Notes: a model not told the origin generated them from the letters alone. A stretch of 64,000 nucleotides of DNA from JAYRZB01 sp041916675 (GCA_041916675.1 JAYRZB010000010.1:18398-82397), one strand, 5' to 3'. Counted from the first letter of the stretch, positions 42,602 to 51,039 are shown. Made by a program: numbers and translations.

Positions 42602-43300
42602 TTAGTGAGCCGAGCTCGGATCGACATGAACACCAGGGCCCATGGTCGAGGACAGGGCCACGCGCTTGACGTAGGTGCCCTTGGCACCCGCCGGCTTGGC
42701 CTTGTTGACGGCGTCGGTGAACGCCTTGATGTTTTCGAGAAGCGCCTGCTCGGTGAACGACACCTTGCCGACGCCCGCGTGGATGATACCGGCCTTTTCG
42801 ACGCGGAACTCAACAGCGCCGCCCTTGGCAGCCTTGACGGCACCGGCGACATCGGGAGTGACCGTGCCAACCTTGGGGTTCGGCATCAGGTTGCGCGGCC
42901 CGAGGATCTTACCCAGACGGCCAACCAGCGGCATCATGTCCGGGGTGGCAATGCAGCGATCGAAATCGATCTTGCCAGCCTGGATCTGTTCCATCAGGTC
43001 TTCAGCGCCAACGATATCGGCACCGGCCTTGCGGGCTTCATCGGCCTTGGCATCCTTGGCGAACACGGCGACGCGAACGGTCTTGCCGGTGCCGTTGGGC
43101 AGGTTGACAACGCCGCGGACCATCTGGTCGGCGTGACGCGGATCAACGCCAAGGTTCATGGCGATCTCGACGGTTTCGTCAAACTTGGCCGAGGCGCGGG
43201 CCTTGACCATCTTGAGAGCTTCATCGACGGCGTAGAGCTTGTTGCGATCAATACCCTGACGGGCGGCGGCAACCTTTTTTGCGAGCTTTGCCATTGCCAT
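42602..43300 (-). CDS. rplA: 50S ribosomal protein L1
   Basis: The 232-residue L1 builds the mobile stalk at the E site. It has MAKLAKKVAAARQGIDRNKLY, VEIAMNLGVDPRHADQMVRGVVNLPNGTGK, and LGPRNLMPNPKVGTVTPDV, the family signature. The ATG at 43300 overlaps the rplK stop by one base; a second ATG two codons on (43294) gives the textbook MAKL start and is equally plausible. Confidence 0.97.
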   Translation of the reverse strand: MAMAKLAKKVAAARQGIDRNKLYAVDEALKMVKARASAKFDETVEIAMNLGVDPRHADQMVRGVVNLPNGTGKTVRVAVFAKDAKADEARKAGADIVGAEDLMEQIQAGKIDFDRCIATPDMMPLVGRLGKILGPRNLMPNPKVGTVTPDVAGAVKAAKGGAVEFRVEKAGIIHAGVGKVSFTEQALLENIKAFTDAVNKAKPAGAKGTYVKRVALSSTMGPGVHVDPSSAH

Positions 43301-43728
43301 TACTCCGCGATCTGCAGGCCCATGGAACGGGCAGAACCCGCAATCATGGAAGCCGCTGCGTCAACGTCATAGGCGTTGAGGTCCTTGAGCTTCTTTTCCG
43401 CGATTTCGCGGATCTGAGCCTTGGTGATGGTGCCTGCCGATTCCTTGCCCGGGAGCTTGGAGCCGGACTTCAGGTTGGCCGCCTTCTTGAGGTAGTAGGT
43501 CACCGGCGGGAGCTTGAGCTCAAAGGTGAAGCTCTTGTCCGCATAGATGGTGATCACGACCGGGGTCGGGGCACCCTTTTCCATTTCCTGGGTCTGCGCG
43601 TTGAACGCCTTGCAGAACTCCATGATATTCAGACCGCGCTGACCGAGCGCCGGGCCGATCGGGGGCGACGGCGTCGCCGAACCGGCTGCCACCTGAAGCT
43701 TCAGATAGCCCGTAATTTTCTTTGCCAT
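43300..43728 (-). CDS. rplK: 50S ribosomal protein L11
   Basis: The 142-residue L11 reads MAKKITGYLKLQVAAGSATPSPPIGPALGQRGLNIMEFCKAFNAQTQ. The thiostrepton-binding proline region PSPPIGPALGQ and the C-terminal rRNA-binding domain AGTITKAQIREIAEKKLKDLNAYDVDAAASMIAGSARSMGL are intact. It is needed for the stringent response through RelA in other bacteria. It is 178 bases downstream of nusG; that spacer holds a 9-bp hairpin. Confidence 0.98.
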   Translation of the reverse strand: MAKKITGYLKLQVAAGSATPSPPIGPALGQRGLNIMEFCKAFNAQTQEMEKGAPTPVVITIYADKSFTFELKLPPVTYYLKKAANLKSGSKLPGKESAGTITKAQIREIAEKKLKDLNAYDVDAAASMIAGSARSMGLQIAE

Positions 43729-43906
43729 TTTCGTCCTTCCTTGGCCAGACGCAGAACGCCCGGCCGGTTGCTTTGCCCGCTGTCATGCGGACCGTTTGAC
43801 GCCGTGGTGCGAAGGTGCGCCGGTGACTGGCAGCCACCGCCCTCTTCCACGGTATTGCCCCGGAGTAACCCGGGACTTTTCCGGCCGGAGCCGGAAAACT
43901 GGAGGG

Positions 43907-44437
43907 TCAGACCTTTTCGACCTGACCGTATTCGAGTTCGACCGGCGTGGGCCGACCAAAGATGGATACCTCGACCTTGAGGCGAGCGCGTTCTTCGTCG
44001 ACTTCCTCGACCACGCCATTGAAGCTGGCGAAGGGGCCATCGGACACGCGAACCTGCTCGCCAACCTCGAACGACACCGAAGGCTTGGGATGCTCAACCC
44101 CATCCTGCACCTGCTGCAGAATGGCCATGGCTTCCTTCTCCGAGATCGGCATCGGCTTGTTGTCCGACCCCAGGAACCCGGTGACCTTGGGCGTATTCTT
44201 GATCAGGTGGAAGGCCTGATCGGTCAGCTCCATCTTCACCAGCACGTAGCCGGGGAAAAACTTGCGCTCGGTATCGACCTTGCGGCCCCGGCGCATCTCG
44301 ACGACCTTCTCGGTCGGCACGATAACGTCTTCGAACAGGTGCTCGAGCTTGGTCTGGGCAACCTTTTCGCGGATCGCCTCAGCGACCTTGCGCTCGAAAT
44401 TGCTGTAAGCCTGAACGATGTACCAACGCTTGGCCAT
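43907..44437 (-). CDS. nusG: Transcription termination/antitermination factor NusG
   Basis: The 176-residue NusG has the NGN domain (WYIVQAYSNFERKVAEAI, KFFPGYVLVKMELTDQAFHLIKNTPKVTGFLG) and a C-terminal KOW domain (VGEQVRVSDGPFASFNGVVEEVDEERARLKVEVSIFGRPTPVELEYGQV). It binds RNA polymerase, Rho and S10. It follows secE by 52 bases, the near-universal order. Confidence 0.97.
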   Translation of the reverse strand: MAKRWYIVQAYSNFERKVAEAIREKVAQTKLEHLFEDVIVPTEKVVEMRRGRKVDTERKFFPGYVLVKMELTDQAFHLIKNTPKVTGFLGSDNKPMPISEKEAMAILQQVQDGVEHPKPSVSFEVGEQVRVSDGPFASFNGVVEEVDEERARLKVEVSIFGRPTPVELEYGQVEKV

Positions 44438-44489
44438 ACCGCTTCGCCGCTCCTAAATTCGTGTATTGGCCGCAATGCGGCGGAAAGTC

Positions 44490-44687
44490 CTAGCCGCGGA
44501 AACTCAGCAGTAGCTGCACGAACCAGGCGATAATCTGATCGGCCGCCAGAAAGAACAGGCTGGCCAGAGCCACAAGCACCAGAACCATGATTGTCGAAAT
44601 CACCGTCTCGTTGCGCGACGGCCAGGTGACCTTGGACACCTCGGTACGCACTTGCTGCAGAAACGTAATTGGATTGGTACGTGCCAT
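44490..44687 (-). CDS. secE: Protein translocase subunit SecE
   Basis: This 65-residue membrane protein has a short amphipathic helix (NPITFLQQVRTEVSKVTWPSRNE) and one membrane helix (about 32-58). The TWPSRNE motif is the family signature. It clamps SecY. The single-helix form is usual outside enterobacteria. It heads the secE-nusG-rplKAJL-rpoBC series, 79 bases after a promoter-like sequence. Confidence 0.96.
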   Translation of the reverse strand: MARTNPITFLQQVRTEVSKVTWPSRNETVISTIMVLVLVALASLFFLAADQIIAWFVQLLLSFRG

Positions 44688-44765
44688 TATAGAGATCAGC
44701 TTTCGGGGGTTCTATATCCACAGCCAAAAAGGCCGCGCGAGTCACCGCACGGCTAAGATTCGAGC

Positions 44766-44794
44766 TATCTAGACACTTGTTGACCCGATTGCAA
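44766..44794 (-). promoter_or_regulatory. Promoter-like sequence for secE-nusG
   Basis: On the minus strand TTGCAA (44789-44794) and TAGATA (44766-44771) are spaced by exactly 17 bases. The start of transcription would lie about 70 bases before the secE ATG. Confidence 0.55.
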
Positions 44795-44902
44795 GCCCCA
44801 AGGGCAGCGGCGCGAAGTGTGGCTTATTCCCGCCGGACCCTAGTTCGGGACCGGAGATTCTGACACAAGGGCAAACGCGCAGGGCAATGGAGTTGCACAG
44901 GC

Positions 44903-45913
44903 ATGGCCGCTATCAGCGAAACGATCAGGACCGAGTGGCTGCGCATAGCGCTGGGGCACTATCTGAAAAAGTATATGCGGCGTGCGGACACAGCACTGGA
45001 GCGGGTAGAGATCGAATTCAGCGTCGAACCTGCACCGTACCGCGATGTGCGGATCGAGCGGTCAGCGCGCGGGGTGACCATTGTTCTTCAGCGGTCGGCA
45101 GAGACAATTTTTGTCATCAACAATCGGTACTTTACCTCGGCCTACCTTTATCAGTTTCTGCTTGCCGACCCGAGCGCCCGCTACATTACCACCAACAATT
45201 CGGACGGGGATAAAAGCACGCTGGCCCGGTTCACGCCCTCGTCTCGTTTCGAGCGGTGCATACCCCTGCCCGACCCGGCATTTTTCCGCAATCGTGGCTT
45301 TGCTGATGCCCATCAACTGGCGATAAACAACCCGATTGCCTGGCAGGATCGCAGCAGCGACATTGTCTGGCGGGGTGGATGGAACGGCCATGGCAGGTTC
45401 GCCCACGATCCAGAGGATATGTTCGATCCCGCCGTGCTACAGCGGCTGCGCATGGCGATGCTTTTGCGCAGCGTCCCGGACACGAATGTGAAGCTGACCG
45501 GCTTGCCGGAAGTCGAGAAAGGCACCACGCCCTATGCCCGCCAGATCGGGGTGGTGGGGGACACGGTGCCGGAGGCGAGCTGGCTGGGGCGCAAGTATGC
45601 CATTGATATTGATGGCTATTCCAACACCTGGGGCAATCTGCTGATCCGCATGGCCTATGGCTGCTGTGTTCTCAAGGTCGGATCGCAGTTCGGTTATCGC
45701 CAATGGTACTATGACCGGCTCAAACCCTGGGAGCACTATGTGCCGGTCAAAGCCGACATGAGCGATTTTGCCGAGAAGATTGAATGGGTTAGGACCAACG
45801 ACACTGAAGCCAGGGCCATTGCGGAGCGCGGCCGCGCCCTAGCAAAAAGCCTGACATTTGCGGGAGAAATGGCCGTGGGCGCGCGGCTGATCGAAGCGCA
45901 TTGGAACAACTAA
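44903..45913 (+). CDS. Family 90 (CAP10-type) glycosyltransferase
   Basis: This 336-residue protein has the IVWRGGWNGHGR segment near residue 154 and the C-terminal nucleotide-sugar part KYAIDIDGYSNTWGNLLIRMAYGCCVLKVG (231-260), followed by WEHYVPVKADMSDFAEKIEWV. Both blocks characterise GT90/CAP10 enzymes, which transfer xylose or related sugars onto LPS or capsule in bacteria. There is no signal peptide, so it should act in the cytosol. No other glycan gene adjoins it: secE lies on one side and a universal stress gene on the other, which suggests an isolated insertion. The acceptor is unknown. Confidence 0.8.
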   Translation: MAAISETIRTEWLRIALGHYLKKYMRRADTALERVEIEFSVEPAPYRDVRIERSARGVTIVLQRSAETIFVINNRYFTSAYLYQFLLADPSARYITTNNSDGDKSTLARFTPSSRFERCIPLPDPAFFRNRGFADAHQLAINNPIAWQDRSSDIVWRGGWNGHGRFAHDPEDMFDPAVLQRLRMAMLLRSVPDTNVKLTGLPEVEKGTTPYARQIGVVGDTVPEASWLGRKYAIDIDGYSNTWGNLLIRMAYGCCVLKVGSQFGYRQWYYDRLKPWEHYVPVKADMSDFAEKIEWVRTNDTEARAIAERGRALAKSLTFAGEMAVGARLIEAHWNN

Positions 45914-45915
45914 AA

Positions 45916-45940
45916 ACCCAGGCGGATCAACCACCTGGGT
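45916..45940 (+). terminator. Terminator-like hairpin after the GT90 gene
   Basis: ACCCAGG (45916-45922) pairs with CCTGGGT (45934-45940) with further GG/CC pairing inside. The following bases (CCTGTTGATTTT) are only moderately T-rich, so efficiency is uncertain. Confidence 0.45.
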
Positions 45941-46013
45941 CCTGTTGATTTTCGGATTCTTGCCGAAATTTGAAGTTAGTTCAAATCGACGATCAAGGTT
46001 CGTAAATCTATCG

Positions 46014-46463
46014 TCACTTAACGATCAGAACCGGCACCTTGGCATGAGACAGCACCTGCGCGGCCTGGCTGCCGAGCAGAAGCCGGCCGATGCCCTTGCG
46101 GCCATGCGATGCCATGACGATCAGATTGCTGCCCTCGGCTTCGGCGGCAGCCACGATGCCATCTGCAGGGTATTTGTCGGGGACGTGGCGCGTTTTGACG
46201 GCAACGCCCTCGCGCCCGGCGAGGGTCGAGGCGGCGGACAGGATCTGCGCCGCCGATTCCTTGCAGGCCTTTTCGTATTCGGCGATGGGATTGTCATAAC
46301 CTGACCAGCCAACGGCGGCCTCCGCGCCGATGGCGACCCAGGGCTCGGTGACGGTGACAATGGTGACGCTGGCGCCGAGGCGCTTGGACAGCGCCAGACC
46401 GTGCTCGACCCCCTTGGTGGCAAGCTCGGACCCGTCGGTGGCAATCAGAATCGCATTATACAT
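46014..46463 (-). CDS. Universal stress protein, UspA family
   Basis: The 149-residue protein starts YNAILIATDGSELATKGVEHGLALSKRLGA and ends MASHGRKGIGRLLLGSQAAQVLSHAKVPVLIV. The G-xx-G-(9)-GS ATP-binding motif is present in the latter. Single-domain Usp proteins form dimers and act in stress survival by unclear means. The start at 46463 is the conserved Met before the first strand. It follows the small gene at 46574-46825 on the same strand. Confidence 0.92.
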   Translation of the reverse strand: MYNAILIATDGSELATKGVEHGLALSKRLGASVTIVTVTEPWVAIGAEAAVGWSGYDNPIAEYEKACKESAAQILSAASTLAGREGVAVKTRHVPDKYPADGIVAAAEAEGSNLIVMASHGRKGIGRLLLGSQAAQVLSHAKVPVLIVK

Positions 46464-46573
46464 GGTGCACCCCATCTGGTGATGATCTGGCCAAAACCTG
46501 CCACGGTCGCCCGCCGCCCGCTTTGACAAGGATCAAGTCAACGCCTGTGGCGATGGCTTGGTTGCGGGTGGAG

Positions 46574-46825
46574 TCAATAGCCGCGCTGTTCGAGCGCTGC
46601 GAGGCCAGCATGGATTTCGTCGGCCCGGGCGGTCACTTCGGGAGCCAGATCGCAGAGCACACGGCCCCCCGCAGACGAACGCACCAGCAGCATGCCCTTG
46701 TCCACAAGCCCCTGCTCCGCCCCGCCCAGCACAACCTCGAATGGCCCGGGCCCTGCGAGCATCAGTGCCCCGAGGGCCTGGTATTCGGCAATCGAGAGGG
46801 CGGAGAGCGGCGTGATATGGGTCAT
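46574..46825 (-). CDS. Small hypothetical protein
   Basis: This is an 83-residue frame with protein-like composition: MTHITPLSALSIAEYQALGALMLAGPG, a central VVLGGAEQGLVDKGMLLVRSSAGG, and an amphipathic helix VTARADEIHAGLAALEQR. It lies between the tRNA-Trp gene and the usp gene, on the same strand as both. No family was recognised. Overlapping plus-strand frames in the same place have skewed composition and are less convincing. A winged-helix-like or regulatory small protein is possible but not shown. Confidence 0.45.
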   Translation of the reverse strand: MTHITPLSALSIAEYQALGALMLAGPGPFEVVLGGAEQGLVDKGMLLVRSSAGGRVLCDLAPEVTARADEIHAGLAALEQRGY

Positions 46826-46877
46826 GCGGCCTGCAGGAGCTGGGCGGAAACGACGCGGCGATGCGGATGATCAGGCC

Positions 46878-46953
46878 TGGCAGGGGCAGAAGGACTTGAA
46901 CCCTCGACCCTCGGTTTTGGAGACCGATGCTCTACCAACTGAGCTATACCCCT
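46878..46953 (-). tRNA. tRNA-Trp (anticodon CCA)
   Basis: The 76-base minus-strand gene starts AGGGGTATAGCTCAGTTGG and ends with an encoded CCA. The acceptor stem AGGGGTA/TGCCCCT closes, and the anticodon loop CTCCAAA lies between TCGGT and ACCGA, with the anticodon at 46918-46920. The T arm reads GAGGGTTCAAGTCC. In many relatives tRNA-Trp lies directly before secE; here it is 2.2 kb upstream of it. Confidence 0.97.
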
Positions 46954-46966
46954 CCAGGCGAGGATT

Positions 46967-46995
46967 GCTCTAATTCGAAAGCGCGCCGCGCGCAA
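46967..46995 (-). promoter_or_regulatory. Promoter-like sequence for tRNA-Trp
   Basis: On the minus strand TTGCGC (46990-46995) and TAGAGC (46967-46972) are 17 bases apart and end 14 bases before the tRNA 5' end. Confidence 0.45.
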
Positions 46996-47012
46996 GACCC
47001 TTCGTGCCGCAA

Positions 47013-47393
47013 TCAGAAGACAAGCGGGAATGCCATGGCCAACAGGCCGAGCGTTGCCACCGAGTAAGCCAACGAGCGCCAGGGCGAAAATCCGCCGATG
47101 TAGCACACAACGTGCGCCACCCGGCCGACGAGGTAAACAATGCCGCCGACAATCGAGAGCAGACCCTGCTCGTTGTAAATGATCGAGAGAATGCCGAGCG
47201 TGAGAAAGATCGGCAGGGTTTCCTGAAGATTGGCCAGGGCACGCCGGGCGCGACCGAGCTCGACCGTTGGTTCAGGCAGGTTGTCGCGCGGGCCCATCTG
47301 AGTGGTGGGACCGACCTGGCGGGCCAGATAGCTGCCGGGCAAGAACGACACAACCAGCAGCAGGGCGAGAGACAGGAGGATGAGGGTGAGCAT
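47013..47393 (-). CDS. MAPEG-family membrane protein
   Basis: The 126-residue protein has four predicted membrane helices and the MAPEG pattern RARRALANLQETLPIFLTL, a conserved loop with Arg, Asn and Glu, and VYLVGRVAHVVCYIGG. MAPEG members include glutathione-dependent microsomal-type enzymes, but the bacterial members are mostly uncharacterised. The start at 47393 precedes the first hydrophobic helix; the frame further upstream overlaps the permease gene and is not coding. It lies just upstream of tRNA-Trp on the same strand. Confidence 0.85.
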   Translation of the reverse strand: MLTLILLSLALLLVVSFLPGSYLARQVGPTTQMGPRDNLPEPTVELGRARRALANLQETLPIFLTLGILSIIYNEQGLLSIVGGIVYLVGRVAHVVCYIGGFSPWRSLAYSVATLGLLAMAFPLVF

Positions 47394-47505
47394 GAATCGA
47401 TCCGATTGAAATAGTGTTTTAATTACGGTTGTCGAATGTGGCCGGATCATCCTCGCCGTGCAACTGCCAAGTGCCCGGGCGGGCCCCACCGCCCGGGCGA
47501 GGCAT

Positions 47506-48456
47506 TCATCCGCCCACCCAGCGCGCCAGTGCTGCATAGAGGTGGATGCCGATGAGGACGTTGAAGGGGAAGGTGATGGCGAGCGACATGGTGAGGGCCA
47601 GGCCGAGATCGGCCTGAGGCAGGGCGAGGCGGATGGCGGCGGGGGCGGCGATATAGCTGGCGCTGCCTGCAAGCACGCCGAGCGCGGCTGCCGAGCCCGG
47701 ATCGAGCCCCATGGCGGTGCCGACAAGCACGCCGATGGCGCCATTGACCAGCGCGAGGCCGATGGCCAGCGCGGCCAGCACGGGCGTGAGGCTTTTCGAC
47801 TGCATAAGCTGCCGGGCGGCGAGCAGGCCCATATCGAGCAGGAACAGGCAGAGGATGCCGCGGAAGGCCCCGTCAAAGACCGGCTTGACCGGCTCGAAGC
47901 CCTTGGCGCCGGCAATCAGCCCGATGACAAAGCTGCCCACCAGCAGGAACACCGAGCCGTTAGTGACGGCCTCGACAAAGTGCCGCCGTCCGTGCCCCGG
48001 ATCCCCCTGCACACTGGCCCGTGCCAGCCACAGGCTGGTGAGAATGGCGGGGGTTTCCATCAGTGCGAGCACGGCAACCATATAACCGGCCGGAGGCATG
48101 CCGCCGCCGGTGAGGATTTCGACGCCGGTGATGAAGGTGACCACGGACACCGAGCCATAATGCGCGGCAACCGATGCGGCATTGAGCGTGCTAAGCCGCC
48201 CGGCCCGCTTAAGCAACCAGAAGGCTGGAAGCGGCAGAAGGAAACTGAGGGCCAACCCGGCCAGCCCAGCCAGTGCCAGATCGGGCGTGAAGCCGGTGGC
48301 GGAGACCTGCACACCGCCCTTGATGCCGATGGCCGCCATTAAATAGAGCGAGAGGGCCTTGCCGATGGGCTCGGGAACGCTGAGATCGCTGCGCACGAGC
48401 ACGGCCAGCACGCCGAGGACAAAGAACAGAATGACGGGAGACAGCAGGGTTTCCAT
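47506..48456 (-). CDS. SbtA-like sodium-dependent bicarbonate-type permease
   Basis: The 316-residue protein has about ten membrane helices in two inverted halves. Key stretches are LFLMAAIGIKGG-like LYLMAAIGIKGGVQ, HYGSVSVVTFITG and GVLAGSASYIAAPAAIRLALPQA, which match the Sbt_1 (DUF897) family. Cyanobacterial SbtA takes up bicarbonate with sodium; substrates of the proteobacterial members are less certain. The ATG at 48456 is preferred; a GTG three codons upstream is possible. A divergent LysR-type regulator starts 92 bases away, and the two probably form a regulator-target pair. Confidence 0.85.
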   Translation of the reverse strand: METLLSPVILFFVLGVLAVLVRSDLSVPEPIGKALSLYLMAAIGIKGGVQVSATGFTPDLALAGLAGLALSFLLPLPAFWLLKRAGRLSTLNAASVAAHYGSVSVVTFITGVEILTGGGMPPAGYMVAVLALMETPAILTSLWLARASVQGDPGHGRRHFVEAVTNGSVFLLVGSFVIGLIAGAKGFEPVKPVFDGAFRGILCLFLLDMGLLAARQLMQSKSLTPVLAALAIGLALVNGAIGVLVGTAMGLDPGSAAALGVLAGSASYIAAPAAIRLALPQADLGLALTMSLAITFPFNVLIGIHLYAALARWVGG

Positions 48457-48500
48457 AACCAGCACCTTGTTTGTGTTGGCAGGGGTTTAGCGACCCGATT

Positions 48501-48552
48501 TCATTCTGAAAAATTCATTGATCAGATATTTTCGTTCTATAAATTAGAATGA
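48501..48552. promoter_or_regulatory. Candidate LysR operator between the permease and its divergent regulator
   Basis: TTCTATAAATTAGAA at 48535-48549 is an inverted repeat (TTCTA/TAGAA, 5-base spacer) that fits the T-N11-A LysR box and touches the regulator's ATG. A second pair, TCATTCT (48501-48507) and AGAATGA (48546-48552), brackets the AT-rich stretch. Binding is inferred. Confidence 0.5.
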
Positions 48553-49439
48553 TGAAAACATTCAGTCACAAGCATCTTTTGTATTTCCGTGAGGTGGCGC
48601 GGGACGGCAACCTGACCCGCACCGCCAAACGGCTGGCAGTGGCGCAATCGGCGCTTTCAACGCAGATTCAAACGCTTGAGCAGCGGCTGGGGCACGACCT
48701 GTTTGAACGCAGCGGGCGGCAACTGGCGCTGACCGAAGCCGGGCGGCTGACGCTGGACTATGCCAACGCCATCTTTTCGGCCAGCGAGGACCTGGTGGCC
48801 GCGCTCAATGCCGGATCGGGGCGCAGGCGGCCGTTGCGAGTGGGCGCGCTGGCGACGCTATCGCGCAACTTCCAGATCGATTTCCTGCGGCCCAGCCTCG
48901 GGCGGCCGGACCTGGAAGTGATCCTGACATCGGGCAGCATGGGCGAACTTGTGGAGCTGCTTAAACGGCTGGACCTCGATGTGGTGCTGTGCAACGCCCC
49001 GGCGATGGCCGGGCGCGATGACAATCTGGTGACGCACCGGCTGGCGCAACAGACGATCAGCCTTTTTGGATCGCCAGCGCTGGGTATTGAGGGGGATGAC
49101 CTGCCGCAGATTATCGCGACGGCGCCCCTGATCCTGCCGACGGGCACCAGCAGCATCCGCACCGAATTCGACGCGCTGTGCCAACAGTTTGGCGTGTCGC
49201 CCAACGTGGTGGCCGAAGTCGACGACATGGCCATGCTGCGCCTGATGGCCCGCGAGGGCATCGGGCTGGCGCCGCTGCCCGCCATTGTGGTGCGCGACGA
49301 ACTCGAGGCCGGTGTGCTGGCCGAAATCGTGCCGCTGCCCGATATTCGCGAGGCTTTTTATGCGCTGACCGTGAACCGGCAATTCGGTAACCCAGTAGCT
49401 ACCGAATTGATCAAGATCGCCTCGGGCCTGCAAGGCTAG
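48549..49439 (+). CDS. LysR-family transcriptional regulator, NhaR-like HTH
   Basis: The 296-residue regulator has an N-terminal winged HTH (HLLYFREVARDGNLTRTAKRLAVAQSALSTQIQTLEQRLGHDLF, about 8-52) with NhaR-type wording, then a substrate-binding domain (about 93-293). Two ATG codons in tandem can start it; 48549 is taken. It is divergent from the SbtA-like permease, which is the likely target. The effector might be sodium or inorganic carbon by analogy, but no direct sign of it is visible. Confidence 0.9.
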   Translation: MMKTFSHKHLLYFREVARDGNLTRTAKRLAVAQSALSTQIQTLEQRLGHDLFERSGRQLALTEAGRLTLDYANAIFSASEDLVAALNAGSGRRRPLRVGALATLSRNFQIDFLRPSLGRPDLEVILTSGSMGELVELLKRLDLDVVLCNAPAMAGRDDNLVTHRLAQQTISLFGSPALGIEGDDLPQIIATAPLILPTGTSSIRTEFDALCQQFGVSPNVVAEVDDMAMLRLMAREGIGLAPLPAIVVRDELEAGVLAEIVPLPDIREAFYALTVNRQFGNPVATELIKIASGLQG

Positions 49440-49442
49440 CGC

Positions 49443-50936
49443 TCACGGCAGCGGCGGGCCGAACCAGCGCGCCAGAGCCTCGGGCAGGCCGGTGCTGTCC
49501 CCCTGCCCGGCCCAGGCGATATGGCCATCGGGCCGGATGAGGATGGCGCCGGGGGCGGGCACCGGGCCGAGGGCGGGGAGTATCCACGGACCCGATGCGG
49601 TGGCGGCAAGGGTATCGACGCGATCGGCCCAGCCGGAGATATCGATGGGCTGGGCGAAGGTGACGAGCAACGGGCGGCCGGCGTGGAGATGGCTATAAAG
49701 GCGTGACGGCCCGGCGGCGGTGACGAGATCGAGATCGGGCACGCGGCGGCCGATGAGCGGGTGGCCCGGGCCGAAATCGTAGGCGATGGAGAGGCCCGAG
49801 AGCTGCCCGGCGAGGTGGTGGCGCGTGGCCTCGATGCTGAGAAGATCGGCAACGGTTTCGCGCAGGGCGGTGGTGCGATCATCCGGTCGCCGCAGGGCGA
49901 CGGCGGCCATGGTGAGGCGCAAAACGCGAGCGCCGACCGGGTGGCGCTCGGCGTGATAGGTATCGAGCAGGGTTTCGGGTGCGGTGCCATGCACAGCGGC
50001 GGCAAGCTTCCAGCCGAGGTTGAAAGCATCCTGCAACCCGGTGTTGAGCCCCTGCCCGCCATCGGGCGCGTGAATATGGGCGGCGTCGCCGGCAAGGAAG
50101 ATGCGGCCGGACCGATAGGTTTCGGCCTGCCGCGACATGTCTGAAAAACGCGAGATCCAGATCGGGCTGTGCACGCCATAGTCGGTGCCGCAGGTGGCAA
50201 CGAGGGCGGCGCGCAGGTCTTCAAGGGTTGGATCGGTGGCCGGGCCGACACTGGCCTCAGTCAACATCAGGCGGATGGGGCCGCCGGTATAGACGATCTG
50301 GCCCTCGCGGATTTCATATTCGGTGCGGCCGAACGAGTGGATGCCGAAGGCGGTGCGATGCAGGCCAAAGGGCGGTTCGACCGCCATTTCGACCTCGGCA
50401 AGCAAAGCGCTTGTGGTGGCATCGGAGCCGGGAAAGCCAATGCCTGCAGCCTTGCGCACAAAGCTGCGCCCGCCATCGCAGCCGACAAGATAACGGGCGG
50501 TGAGCAGGCGGCCATCAGCGAGGGTGACGGTGACGCCATCGGCATTCTGTGACAGGGCGGTTACGGGTTGGCCGCGATGGAAGGTGACGGGCCGCTTTGC
50601 CACCTCGCCTGCCAGAATGCGCTCGATGTGGTTCTGCCACAGCCCGATTGTGTAAGGTTGACGGGTGGGAAAGGCCGACAGATCGAGCATCTGCCCGGCA
50701 AAGCCAAGCGCCTGCGCCTTCTGCCCTTCGGCCAGGAAGGGCTCGGCCATGCCGCGCTGATCGAGGATTTCGATGCTGCGGGCGTGAAACCCCCCAGCGC
50801 GGGAGCCGAGAAGTGTCTGGTCGGGGCGCTGTTCGATGATGGCAACATCGACACCGGCCAACGCTAGTTCGGAGGCCAGCATCAGCCCGGTGGGGCCGCC
50901 GCCGACGATGAGTACCACATGGTCGAATTGGGGCAT
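49443..50936 (-). CDS. FAD-dependent aromatic hydroxylase-type monooxygenase
   Basis: The 497-residue group A flavoprotein monooxygenase (FAD_binding_3 family) has the GxGxxG-like IVGGGPTGLMLASELALAG at 9-27. It also carries ARYLVGCDGGRSFVRKAAG with the DG motif, and FLAGDAAHIHAPDGGQGLNTGLQDAFNLGWKLA with the GD motif. The C-terminal thioredoxin-like domain (about 385-497) is typical of the phenol-hydroxylase/TfdB group. Substrate is likely an aromatic or polyketide-like compound. It converges on the LysR gene with only three bases between, so it is not under that gene's divergent promoter. Confidence 0.88.
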   Translation of the reverse strand: MPQFDHVVLIVGGGPTGLMLASELALAGVDVAIIEQRPDQTLLGSRAGGFHARSIEILDQRGMAEPFLAEGQKAQALGFAGQMLDLSAFPTRQPYTIGLWQNHIERILAGEVAKRPVTFHRGQPVTALSQNADGVTVTLADGRLLTARYLVGCDGGRSFVRKAAGIGFPGSDATTSALLAEVEMAVEPPFGLHRTAFGIHSFGRTEYEIREGQIVYTGGPIRLMLTEASVGPATDPTLEDLRAALVATCGTDYGVHSPIWISRFSDMSRQAETYRSGRIFLAGDAAHIHAPDGGQGLNTGLQDAFNLGWKLAAAVHGTAPETLLDTYHAERHPVGARVLRLTMAAVALRRPDDRTTALRETVADLLSIEATRHHLAGQLSGLSIAYDFGPGHPLIGRRVPDLDLVTAAGPSRLYSHLHAGRPLLVTFAQPIDISGWADRVDTLAATASGPWILPALGPVPAPGAILIRPDGHIAWAGQGDSTGLPEALARWFGPPLP

Positions 50937-51039
50937 TGAAGGCTCCGCGATTTGACTTGGGCGGTTCTTTTACGCGATGGCTGGGGACTTGAAGCAAGCC
51001 GGTTGTACACTAGATATGAGAAGTGAGAGGACGAGCGAC

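Noticed and set aside
46523..46870. Plus-strand frame opposite the small hypothetical gene
   Set aside because: It is Cys/Arg/Pro-rich and runs up to the tRNA. The minus-strand frame has more protein-like composition and agrees in strand with its neighbours.
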